Assembly (NCBI GenBank): GCA_944392795.1
Contig: CALXXX010000007.1
Span: 1 to 60,831 of the forward strand
Source of the DNA: an uncultured Alphaproteobacteria bacterium
GTDB lineage: Bacteria; Pseudomonadota; Alphaproteobacteria; CAAHEQ01; UBA3637
DNA: 60,831 bases
Direction: 5' to 3'
The position numbers and the translations under genes were made by a program. Position 1 is the first letter of the stretch. Each line of letters begins with the position of its first letter. The notes under the pieces are model-generated. The model was not told the DNA's origin. It saw only the letters and a list, made by a program, of their open reading frames with translations, and made no database searches. This document shows, piece after piece, positions 53,640-60,831 of this stretch.

Positions 53640-54245
53640 ATGAAAAAAGCTCAAAGTGTGAAAGAATTTGTTGAACGTATTGATTCGATGAAAAAGAAAA
53701 ATCCCAAGGATTTGTCATCAGATCAGGATTTAACAATTGCTATTATGAATTTGATTTCCATAGAGGAACATCTTGTTTTTTCCGGGGCAAAAACAGGTAA
53801 AACCCACTTTTATGATATGGTTCAGGATATTCGAGAGTTGCGTAAAAATTTAATGCAAAAGATTATTCCAGCCTATGAAGGGGAAGTGTGGTGTATTTCA
53901 AAACATTTGTTAGCTTCTTCCATGAGATTGATGGAAGTTGGCACAAAACAACAAAGTTTGGGACATAAAGAAGAAGCATATCAGCTTTTTAATCAAGCTT
54001 ATGATCTTTATTGCTTGTTCTGGGGCTTGAATATGAATCTGGTTGATATGAATGATGTCAAATGGGTTAAAAATGATGAAGAACAGGTAAAGAAGATAAC
54101 TGCGAAAATGGCAGCTGTTGAAAAAGTTCCTGCGGTCAGCTCTAAGGCTGTCGAAAAAGAGAAGCTTGCGGAGTCCGAACCGACAACAGTTTTTGGAAAA
54201 ATGAAGGCTGTGATAAGAAAAGCAGTTGATTGTTGTATCGAATAA
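53640..54245 (+). CDS. Helical protein of the EFR1 cluster, 201 aa
   Basis: A soluble helical protein without signal peptide. The distinctive stretch is LISIEEHLVFSGAKTG, then EGEVWCISKHLLASSMRLMEVG, two or three helices with an aromatic ending (YDLYCLFWGLNMN), and a Lys/Ala/Pro tail with CC near the end. From memory, similar proteins occur beside CxxC membrane proteins in anaerobes; not verified. It closes the Sel1-EFR1-CxxC-helical unit and is followed by a terminator. Confidence 0.68.
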   Translation: MKKAQSVKEFVERIDSMKKKNPKDLSSDQDLTIAIMNLISIEEHLVFSGAKTGKTHFYDMVQDIRELRKNLMQKIIPAYEGEVWCISKHLLASSMRLMEVGTKQQSLGHKEEAYQLFNQAYDLYCLFWGLNMNLVDMNDVKWVKNDEEQVKKITAKMAAVEKVPAVSSKAVEKEKLAESEPTTVFGKMKAVIRKAVDCCIE

Positions 54246-54270
54246 AGAGGCTCTAAAGAGCCTCTTTTTT
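54246..54270. terminator. Bidirectional terminator between the EFR1 cluster and trmFO
   Basis: AGAGGCTC (54246-54253), loop TAAA, GAGCCTCT (54258-54265), then TTTTT. It lies just after the plus-strand stop and just before the minus-strand trmFO stop, so it could serve both. Confidence 0.9.
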
Positions 54271-54280
54271 ATATAATTTT

Positions 54281-55600
54281 TTAAGAAGCTTCTTTTACCC
54301 AATTTTCAAGAGCATCTAAAGCGCGAGCTGTATAAAGCTTTTTTCTGTCAGCACCTTTTGGGGGGCGTTTTGTATTTAAAGCCAGTTTCGGGAAGAGACC
54401 AAAATTGATATTCATAGGTTGATATGTTTCTGGATTTCCCTTTGTTACATGACGTAGCATTGCACCGATAGCTGTTTCTGCAGGAGGCAAAGATTTTTTA
54501 GGATGTGCGAGAAGGAGGGCTGCTAATAGTCCCATAGCCGCACTTTCGACATATCCTTCACATCCAGAGATTTGCCCTGCAAGGATTAAATTAGGAGAAG
54601 CTTTTAAGCGCAATCTCTCATCTAAAACTTTAGGTCCGCAAATAAATGTATTGCGGTGAATGCCTCCAAGACGAGCAAATTCTGCGTGTTCCAGTCCTGG
54701 AATTGTCCTAAATATTTCTTTTTGAGCTCCATAGGTTAATTTTGTTTGGAAGCCCACCATGTTCATGAGTGTTCCCACTTTATTTTCTTTACGTAATTGA
54801 ACGACAGCATAAGGCTTAACACCAGGGGTGTGAGGGTTCGTAAGACCAACAGGTTTCATTGGTCCATGAGCTAAAGTTTGCAAGCCTCGTTCAGCCATGA
54901 CCTCGACAGGTAAACAACCTTCAAAATAAGGTGTATTTTTCTCCCATTCTTTAAAAGCGACTTTTTCACCATTTAATAAGGCTTGCACAAAAGTTTCATA
55001 TTCTTCTTTGTTCATGGAAAGGTTGAGATAATCGAACTTATCTCCTTTATCATAACGGGACTGGTACCAAGCTTTTTCCATGTTAATAGAATCCGTGAAA
55101 ATAATAGGAGCAATGGCATCAAAGAAATGTAAGTGTTCATCACCGGTCAATTGTTGTAAAGCGTCTGCCATTTTAGGAGAAGTTAAAGGACCTGTAGCAA
55201 TAATAGAGGGTATATCATCATTCGGTAGTCCAACTTCTTCATAGCGAATGGTGATGAGCGGATGAAAAGACAGTTTTTGTGTTACAAGACCGGCAAAAGC
55301 ATTTCTATCTACAGCTAAAGCCCCACCTGCCGGAACTTTACTTTCATCGGCACACTCCATGATTAAGGAGTTTAGACGACGCATTTCTTCATGCAAAAGT
55401 CCGACAGCATTTGTTTGAGCATCATCAGAACGAAAAGAATTAGAACAAACAAGTTCAGCAAATTTGTCTGTGGTATGTGCAGGCGTTTTGACGACAGGTC
55501 TCATTTCAAACAATTCGACTTCAAAGCCTGCTTTTGCTAGTTGCCATGCAGCTTCACTACCGGCAAGTCCAGCACCAATCACGCGTACTTTTTTTCTCAT
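54281..55600 (-). CDS. trmFO: Folate-dependent tRNA m5U54 methyltransferase TrmFO
   Basis: FAD and methylene-tetrahydrofolate enzyme that makes ribothymidine at tRNA position 54. Of 439 residues, it has the N-terminal FAD motif [16 protein letters not shown], the family block [14 protein letters not shown], the catalytic Cys segment [15 protein letters not shown], and [17 protein letters not shown]. Length and motifs are complete. The use of TrmFO rather than SAM-dependent TrmA fits alphaproteobacteria. Confidence 0.97.
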   Translation of the reverse strand: MRKKVRVIGAGLAGSEAAWQLAKAGFEVELFEMRPVVKTPAHTTDKFAELVCSNSFRSDDAQTNAVGLLHEEMRRLNSLIMECADESKVPAGGALAVDRNAFAGLVTQKLSFHPLITIRYEEVGLPNDDIPSIIATGPLTSPKMADALQQLTGDEHLHFFDAIAPIIFTDSINMEKAWYQSRYDKGDKFDYLNLSMNKEEYETFVQALLNGEKVAFKEWEKNTPYFEGCLPVEVMAERGLQTLAHGPMKPVGLTNPHTPGVKPYAVVQLRKENKVGTLMNMVGFQTKLTYGAQKEIFRTIPGLEHAEFARLGGIHRNTFICGPKVLDERLRLKASPNLILAGQISGCEGYVESAAMGLLAALLLAHPKKSLPPAETAIGAMLRHVTKGNPETYQPMNINFGLFPKLALNTKRPPKGADRKKLYTARALDALENWVKEAS

Positions 55601-55673
55601 TTTTTTCTTAACCTTTTTTTTAAAAAATGCTAAAATGAGTTCAATTTATGTTTAACAAAAATATTAAGAAAAT

Positions 55674-56621
55674 ATGTATAAAAGTCAACTGTTATCTTTT
55701 GTATTATTTTGTTTTATGCTCTGTGGAGCAGAAGCATCTGTTTTGCTGCCTTTTACAGAGACAACACCGCTTGAGGAAATAGAGCAGACAGATTTGTATG
55801 CTATGGCAGATGATGGTATTTCAGAAGCTCAATTCAAGTTAGCTGTTTACTATGAATCTCAGAAGAAAAAGGATTATCCCGAGATTGTTCGTTGGTTGCG
55901 TAAATCGGCTAGCGGAGGTTATTTAGAAGCTCAGTTTGCACTTGGAAAAATTTATCAATTTGGTAAACCCGGCGTTTTGCCTGATTTGCAGGAAGCAGAA
56001 AAATGGTATGAAAAAGCAGCTGAACAAGGAGATAAACAAGCATTACATAATTTAGAAATCGTCCGTCAAAATCCAGCTTATCGCATGGAGAGTGCTCCAG
56101 ATATTGACGATAAATGGGATGTTGAATGGATTTTAAAGACAGCAGGTTATGGAGATAGTCAAAGTCAATATGAACTTGGGCGAATATATCAAGAAGGTAA
56201 GAAACTTCCTATGAACTATGCGAAAGCAATTGCTTGGTATTATCAGGCGGCCTTAAAAGGTCATATTGAAGCAATGACAGCTTTAGCTTACATGTATTTA
56301 GAAGGGAAAGGAACTGAAGTTAATGTTGAAAAAGCTATTCAGTGGTATGAAAAAGCTGCTGAGTTAGACTATATTCCTGCTCAGCGTAAACTATATGAAA
56401 TTTACATTTCCGATGAAGATAAGATACCGGATAAAGTGTTAGCTTATAAGTGGCTTTACTTATCTTTAGCTTTTATTTTTCCGAATGTTTCGGATTTAAC
56501 GACTGTTTCACCGGAACTTTCTGCTTTGGAAACTCAACTTTCTGAGGAGCAGCTTACAGAAGCTAAAGAGCAAATAAATGCATTTTTGAAAAAGATGAGG
56601 CCTTATGCCCTTTCTTCTTAA
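55674..56621 (+). CDS. Exported Sel1-repeat protein, 315 aa
   Basis: A signal peptide (LLSFVLFCFMLCGAEAS) leads into Sel1-type repeats: about 50-130 (EAQFALGKIYQFG, QEAEKWYEKAAEQGD) and 155-240 (YELGRIYQEGKKLPMNYAKAIAWYYQAAL). Such repeats mediate protein contacts in the envelope. Its end overlaps dusB by 17 bases, placing it at the head of the dusB-fis-trkA-hfq-hflX run. A different Sel1 protein lies at 50255. Confidence 0.85.
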   Translation: MYKSQLLSFVLFCFMLCGAEASVLLPFTETTPLEEIEQTDLYAMADDGISEAQFKLAVYYESQKKKDYPEIVRWLRKSASGGYLEAQFALGKIYQFGKPGVLPDLQEAEKWYEKAAEQGDKQALHNLEIVRQNPAYRMESAPDIDDKWDVEWILKTAGYGDSQSQYELGRIYQEGKKLPMNYAKAIAWYYQAALKGHIEAMTALAYMYLEGKGTEVNVEKAIQWYEKAAELDYIPAQRKLYEIYISDEDKIPDKVLAYKWLYLSLAFIFPNVSDLTTVSPELSALETQLSEEQLTEAKEQINAFLKKMRPYALSS

Positions 56622-57525
56622 TTTGAGTTCTCATACTTTTTTAGCTCCGATGGCCGGCGTGACGGATAAGCCGTTTCGTCAAATGGTTCGCCATTTTGGT
56701 CCTCATTTAATTTGGACAGAAATGATTGCGGCAACATCATTATTTTATCACTCTCAAACAACAGAACGTATGATGGATTTGTCAGGCGAATTAGGCCCAA
56801 TTGCAATACAAATTGTCGGTAATAATCCTGAACATATGGCTTTTGCGGCCCATAAAGCTGAAGAAAATGGAGCAGTTTTAATAGATATTAATATGGGTTG
56901 CCCTGTTAAGAAATTGATTTCTAATATAAGTGGAGCCGCTTTAATGCGTGATCCTTACCAAGCATTTCAGATTGTTAAAGCAGTAAAAGACGCTGTTGAT
57001 GTGCCCGTGACAGTAAAAATGAGACTTGGTTGGGATAAGGATGAATGTAATGTTGTTGATTTTGCACAGCATATGGAAGAAGCCGGAGCAGATGCTTTAA
57101 CTATTCATGCTCGAACAAAAGAACAAGGGTATAGTGGTAAAGCAGATTGGTCATTTATCTCGGCCGTTAAAAGTAAAGTTCATATTCCTATTTTTGCGAA
57201 CGGAGATATCGTTGACGAAATAAGCGCTCAGAAATGTTTATCCATTACAAAAGCAGACGGTGTTATGATAGGAAGAGGAGCATTGGGAAAGCCCTGGATA
57301 TTAAGTGAAATTGATGGTAAGTCTCCTTGTTTTGGTTTGAAGGAAATTGTTTTAGAGCATTTTGAAAGACTTTTGAGTTATTATGGTGCGAAGGGGTTAT
57401 TTATTGCTCGAAAGCATCTGGCTTGGTATGCAACGGGTCATTCTTTTGTTGCACAGTTTCGTCGTCTCGTTTATGCTGAAAAAAAGAAAGAGAATGTTAT
57501 AGCCTTAATTAAGGAGTTTTTTTAA
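56605..57525 (+). CDS. dusB: tRNA-dihydrouridine synthase DusB (NifR3)
   Basis: FMN enzyme of the DusB/NifR3 branch: [39 protein letters not shown] with the catalytic Cys, TVKMRLGWD and [14 protein letters not shown]. At 306 residues it is slightly short. In alphaproteobacteria nifR3 normally heads nifR3-ntrB-ntrC; here only an NtrC-end-like gene follows, coupled by a one-base overlap. Confidence 0.95.
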   Translation: MPFLLNLSSHTFLAPMAGVTDKPFRQMVRHFGPHLIWTEMIAATSLFYHSQTTERMMDLSGELGPIAIQIVGNNPEHMAFAAHKAEENGAVLIDINMGCPVKKLISNISGAALMRDPYQAFQIVKAVKDAVDVPVTVKMRLGWDKDECNVVDFAQHMEEAGADALTIHARTKEQGYSGKADWSFISAVKSKVHIPIFANGDIVDEISAQKCLSITKADGVMIGRGALGKPWILSEIDGKSPCFGLKEIVLEHFERLLSYYGAKGLFIARKHLAWYATGHSFVAQFRRLVYAEKKKENVIALIKEFF

Positions 57526-57773
57526 TGCAAAAAAGTGGCTTGGGGTTGATGTTAGAACGTTTTTTGCACTCATATGTTTCTTATTATGATGATAAAAAAC
57601 TGCCGACACAGTTATATGATCGAATTGTCGGAGAAGCGGAACGAGCTTTAATTGAAGTTATTTTAGTTAAAACTAACGGTAATCAGCTAAAGGCCTCTCG
57701 GTTGTTGGGAATTAATCGAAACACATTACATAGTAAAATGAAAAAATTCGGTTTATTAAAGGGGGAAAAATGA
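57525..57773 (+). CDS. Fis-family DNA-binding protein, apparently the NtrC C-terminal domain
   Basis: An 82-residue protein carrying a complete Fis-type helix-turn-helix (about 52-74: [21 protein letters not shown]). The whole length, including the earlier [18 protein letters not shown], follows the DNA-binding end of alphaproteobacterial NtrC; receiver and AAA+ domains are absent and no remnant of them lies between dusB and this gene. The start overlaps dusB by one base and the stop overlaps trkA by 4 bases, so it looks like an intact, expressed gene. A role like Fis (DNA bending or nucleoid protein) is inference. Confidence 0.85.
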   Translation: MQKSGLGLMLERFLHSYVSYYDDKKLPTQLYDRIVGEAERALIEVILVKTNGNQLKASRLLGINRNTLHSKMKKFGLLKGEK

Positions 57774-59140
57774 AGGCTATCATTTGTGGAGCAGGGGATG
57801 TTGGAGTCAGCATTGCACGTTATTTGTCAGAGGAAAAACATCAGGTTATTTTAATAGACACGGATCAGAAGAAATTAAATGATCTAGAAAACGATATGGA
57901 TATTCAAACAGTGAAAGGACATGCTGCTTCTCCTGAAGTTCTAGAAAGTGCTGGCGCTAAGGATGCTGATTTAATTGTCGCTGTAACACGCAATGATGAA
58001 GTTAATATGATTGCTTGTATGGAAGGAGCTAGTTTATTTAATATTCCTTTAAAAATTGCTCGGATTCGGTCTGGATTTTACGCGGATAGTTTTTATGAAA
58101 AAATATTAAAAGAAATGCATATTGATGTTGTTATTTCTCCGGAAAACGAGATCGCAAGAAGTATTTTACGTAATCTTAAAAGACCAGGAGCATTAGAATA
58201 TATTTTATTACATCATAAAAAAATCGCTTTTTTGGGGGCAAAATGTTTAGATAATGCACCGCTGATGGGAAAAAGGCTGGAACGTTTTTATAAAAAATTT
58301 CCGGATTATCCAGTTAGTCTTGTTTCCGTTTTAAGAAATAATCAAGTTCTTTCTCTGACAAACGCAGAAAGTTTGAAAGCCGGAGACGAAGTTTATGTTT
58401 TATTGCCGGTAAAATATGCAAATGATTTTTTGGAGGCGTTGGGACAAGAGACACATCGAACTCGAAAAATTGTTATTTTTGGAGGAGGACGTATAGGATT
58501 ATGTCTTTCTAAAATGATAGAAGAAGAAGATATTTCAACAGATCTATCCATTATTGAAGAAAATACGGAGCGTGCGGTTTATTTGGCCAGTCAATTAAAA
58601 GATGCTCTTGTTATTAAAGGAAATGGCTTGGAAAAAAATATTTTAAAAGAAGCGGATCTCGAGAAAGCAAATGCTTCTGTCGCAGTCTCTGGGGAAGATG
58701 AAGACAATATTTTACTGTCTCTTTTAGCAAAACAATATGCAGTCGGCAGGACTTTTGCTTTGGTCAATAACTCCGTTTATGAAAGTTTGGTTTCTCAATT
58801 AGGGGTAGATGTGATTATTAATCCAAACTCTGTTATTATCTCCACAATTTTACAATATATTCGTAAAGGACAAATACAATCTATATACACTTTACGATCA
58901 GAAATGGGAGAATTGATAGAAATTCAAGCATTGGAAACATCTAAAGTTGTTGGTACTCCAGTTGAGAAAATTGCTAAGAAAAAAGGCATTCAATTGTGTG
59001 GGATTATCAGAAATGAAGAGCTTATTCCACTTCAGGAGGCTAAAAAAATTGAGGTAAATGATACGGTTATTATCTTAGCAGCTCCAGGACAGTTTAAAAC
59101 TGTTGAGAAGCTTTTTTCAGCAGGATTGTATTTTTTCTAA
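57770..59140 (+). CDS. trkA: Trk potassium uptake regulator TrkA
   Basis: Cytoplasmic NAD-binding subunit that gates Trk potassium channels. The 456-residue protein has two TrkA_N domains ([13 protein letters not shown] at about 6 and [13 protein letters not shown] at about 235), each followed by a TrkA_C domain. It is fused into the dusB-fis-trkA-hfq-hflX run; in relatives ntrYX precedes it. Complete length. Confidence 0.95.
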   Translation: MKAIICGAGDVGVSIARYLSEEKHQVILIDTDQKKLNDLENDMDIQTVKGHAASPEVLESAGAKDADLIVAVTRNDEVNMIACMEGASLFNIPLKIARIRSGFYADSFYEKILKEMHIDVVISPENEIARSILRNLKRPGALEYILLHHKKIAFLGAKCLDNAPLMGKRLERFYKKFPDYPVSLVSVLRNNQVLSLTNAESLKAGDEVYVLLPVKYANDFLEALGQETHRTRKIVIFGGGRIGLCLSKMIEEEDISTDLSIIEENTERAVYLASQLKDALVIKGNGLEKNILKEADLEKANASVAVSGEDEDNILLSLLAKQYAVGRTFALVNNSVYESLVSQLGVDVIINPNSVIISTILQYIRKGQIQSIYTLRSEMGELIEIQALETSKVVGTPVEKIAKKKGIQLCGIIRNEELIPLQEAKKIEVNDTVIILAAPGQFKTVEKLFSAGLYFF

Positions 59141-59170
59141 AAAGCGTTATAAGGTTAATCAGGTGTCAAA

Positions 59171-59392
59171 ATGAAAAAAAATATACAAGATCCATTTTTA
59201 ACTTATTTAGCAGAGCATCATATAGCTGTGACAATTTTTTTATTATATGGTGTTAAACTGCAAGGTGTTATTACTGGATTAGATCCAGAGGGCATTTTAT
59301 TATGTCGAGAAAATCATACACAATTTGTATATAAGCATGCTATTTCCACCATTATGCCAGGGCAGCCGATTGATCCTGAGTTAGAGGATTAG
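59171..59392 (+). CDS. hfq: RNA chaperone Hfq, rim patch altered
   Basis: Hexameric Sm-type RNA chaperone, 73 residues. Sm1 is [27 protein letters not shown] and Sm2 ends [11 protein letters not shown], so proximal-face residues Q6, K29, K55-H56 are kept. The rim arginine patch (RRER at 16-19 in E. coli) is AEHH here, with no Arg or Lys, and E. coli F42 corresponds to E40. The short C-terminal tail is acidic. It lies between trkA and hflX as in most alphaproteobacteria. Confidence 0.93.
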   Translation: MKKNIQDPFLTYLAEHHIAVTIFLLYGVKLQGVITGLDPEGILLCRENHTQFVYKHAISTIMPGQPIDPELED

Positions 59393-59396
59393 TATT

Positions 59397-60683
59397 TTGT
59401 CATCAAATGCATATGTTATTTTCCCTGATTTAAAGGATAGAACAGTTATTCGTTCCGCGACAGCTCGTCTTCAAGAAGCTGTTGGTTTGGCGCGAGCTAT
59501 AGAATTGTCAGTTAAAGGAGCAGAAGTCATTCCGATCCGAGAGGTAAAACCTGCTACATATATAGGCTCTGGTGTAGTAGAGCGTCTACGACAAGTTTTA
59601 AAAGAAGCAGAAGTTGATGTTGTTATAATGGATTGTGCCTTATCTCCAATACAGCAACGCAATTTAGAGAAAGCCTGGGAAACAAAAGTTATTGATAGAA
59701 CAGCATTGATTTTGGAAATTTTTGGAGAACGAGCTCGAACAAAAGAAGGAGTTTTACAAGTTGAGCTTGCCCATTTAACTTATCAACGTAGTCGTTTGGT
59801 TCGTTCTTGGACACACTTGGAACGTCAACGGGGTGGTTTAGGCTTTGTCGGTGGACCTGGAGAAACACAGATCGAAATCGATCGTCGTCTAATTGATGAG
59901 CGAATATTAAAAATTAAGGAAAAGCTGGAAACAGTTAAAAAAACACGTCATATGCAGCGAGCAGCACGTAAACGGGTTCCGTTTCCTATTGTTGCTTTGG
60001 TTGGTTATACAAATGCAGGAAAATCAACCTTGTTTAATAAGTTAACAAAAGCAGATGTTTTTGCAAAGGATTTATTATTCGCTACTTTAGATCCAACAAT
60101 GCGTCGTATTAAACTTCCAAGCGGTCGGGTTGTCATTTTATCAGATACAGTAGGCTTTATTTCTGAGCTACCAACAGAACTTGTTGCGGCTTTTCGAGCA
60201 ACTTTGGAAGAGGTTTTGGAAGCTGATTTAATTTTACATGTGCGAGATATTTCTCATCCGGATACAGAAGCTCAGAAAAAAGATGTAGAGCAGGTTTTAA
60301 TAGATTTAGGATTAAAGGAAAAAGTTGATGTCGGCTTGAAAGAGGTTTTGAATAAGATCGATCTTTTGTCGTTAGAGGAACAAAAAGCACTTCATGAATT
60401 GAATCGTCAAAAGAGTCGCTATTGGCCTGTTTCTGCATTAACAGGAGAGGGTATTTCGGCGCTTTTGAGAGATATAGAAAAAACTTTATTTAAAAATGAT
60501 CGATTATGTCTTGTTCGTGTGAGTTTTGAAGATGGTAAAACTTTAGCATGGCTATACGAGAAGGGTCGAGTTGTTCGTCAAACAGAGTTAGAGAATGAAA
60601 TGGAAGTGGAAGTTTATTTGTCAGAAAAGGACTTTCGGATCTTAATAGAAAAAGGATCGGAACTTATTTTCGTTAAAGAATGA
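59397..60683 (+). CDS. hflX: Ribosome-associated GTPase HflX
   Basis: GTPase that splits stalled 70S ribosomes. Of 428 residues: the N-terminal domain with ATYIGSGVVERLRQ, the long-helix linker (RSRLVRSWTHLERQRGGLGF and GGPGETQIEIDRRLI), G1 GYTNAGKSTLFN, G3 DTVGF and G4 NKID. The start is TTG at 59397, a few bases after hfq, behind AGAGGA. Complete length. Confidence 0.96.
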   Translation: MSSNAYVIFPDLKDRTVIRSATARLQEAVGLARAIELSVKGAEVIPIREVKPATYIGSGVVERLRQVLKEAEVDVVIMDCALSPIQQRNLEKAWETKVIDRTALILEIFGERARTKEGVLQVELAHLTYQRSRLVRSWTHLERQRGGLGFVGGPGETQIEIDRRLIDERILKIKEKLETVKKTRHMQRAARKRVPFPIVALVGYTNAGKSTLFNKLTKADVFAKDLLFATLDPTMRRIKLPSGRVVILSDTVGFISELPTELVAAFRATLEEVLEADLILHVRDISHPDTEAQKKDVEQVLIDLGLKEKVDVGLKEVLNKIDLLSLEEQKALHELNRQKSRYWPVSALTGEGISALLRDIEKTLFKNDRLCLVRVSFEDGKTLAWLYEKGRVVRQTELENEMEVEVYLSEKDFRILIEKGSELIFVKE

Positions 60684-60831
60684 TTTTTAATTTGTGTTTT
60701 TTTGATAAAGATGGTATTGATAAGTTATTTTGGAACAAGAAGAAAGTGAAGAATATGAAGGAGAAAGACAGATTGAACATGGTCCTAAGGGGGGGTGGGA
60801 GGTTTAAATCTTTTTTAGCCTCTATTTTATT
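60684..60831 (+). other. Window end, possible partial gene
   Basis: After hflX a short open frame begins with ATG at 60755 and runs off the edge (25 codons). It contains a run of seven G followed by TGGGAGG, foreign to this AT-rich context, so the last 50 bases may be unreliable. In relatives mazG often follows hflX; the frame does not show a mazG-like sequence. I do not call a gene here. Confidence 0.35.

Noticed and set aside
60755-60831. Start of mazG or another gene after hflX
   Set aside because: Only 25 codons, no family likeness, and an anomalous G-rich stretch near the edge.

Overview
The window reads as AT-rich chromosomal DNA of an alphaproteobacterium, probably an uncultured, host-associated, oxygen-poor lineage. 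Alphaproteobacterial marks include a GAAC-N7-GAAC SOS box in front of lexA, a DUF3126 gene, a hemY gene coupled to a mitofilin/Mic60-like gene, and a dusB(nifR3)...trkA-hfq-hflX block. A low-oxygen life is suggested by a bacteriohemerythrin, a flavin reductase-rubredoxin fusion and an EFR1-type flavodoxin/ferredoxin protein. I see no insertion sequence, prophage, integrase or CRISPR array; almost everything looks like core genome with lineage-specific secreted or membrane genes between.

Layout. 0.1-3 kb (minus): rplY-pth-ychF-hemerythrin, from a promoter with a structured leader. 3-6.8 kb (minus): mlaE-mlaF-radA-cvpA. 6.9-10 kb: lexA, two unknown genes, tRNA-Thr and a cupin. 10.2-15.8 kb (plus): an NMO/FabK-like flavoprotein, ptsP, a shortened glmU, a small membrane gene, glk and tRNA-Asp. 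15.9-17.6 kb (minus): an unknown gene and fabI. 18-21 kb (plus): greA behind a terminator-containing leader, trxB, lptG and a small membrane gene. 20.9-24.4 kb (minus): an MFS transporter, two membrane proteins (one with a 33-bp repeat) and recX. 24.5-29 kb: hslO, a lipoprotein, tRNA-Gly, the flavin reductase-rubredoxin fusion, an unknown gene, DUF3943 and tRNA-His. 29-31.7 kb (minus): a small protein, a 661-residue ankyrin-like protein and tRNA-Glu. 31.9-35.6 kb (plus): psd-pssA, two exported proteins, trmJ and tRNA-Thr. 35.7-43 kb: an HExxH exported protein, xthA, dusA, DUF3126, a large exported protein, sufE, and mic60-hemY-trmL. 43-48.5 kb: the rod-shape operon mreB-mreC-mreD-mrdA-rodA. 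48.5-54.2 kb: a TlpA-like thioredoxin, an unlisted 40-residue LptM-like lipoprotein, a degenerate PAS-GGDEF protein, and a Sel1 protein followed by EFR1 ferredoxin, a CxxC membrane protein and a helical protein. 54.3-60.7 kb: trmFO, a Sel1 protein, then dusB, a Fis-like NtrC remnant, trkA, hfq and hflX.

Themes. Envelope biogenesis is prominent (mla, lptG, LptM-like, psd/pssA, fabI, rod operon, glmU), as is tRNA modification (dusA, dusB, trmJ, trmL, trmFO). The most notable observations are: the 82-residue protein matching the end of alphaproteobacterial NtrC, where ntrBC-ntrYX usually lie; a GlmU that stops at the start of its acetyltransferase half; an Hfq without the rim arginine patch; a greA leader laid out like the one that yields GraL in E. 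coli; and the EFR1/CxxC-membrane/helical gene trio, the best candidate here for an undescribed system.

Limits. All assignments come from reading motifs and gene order; no database search was run. Family names for the unknown genes are tentative where stated.
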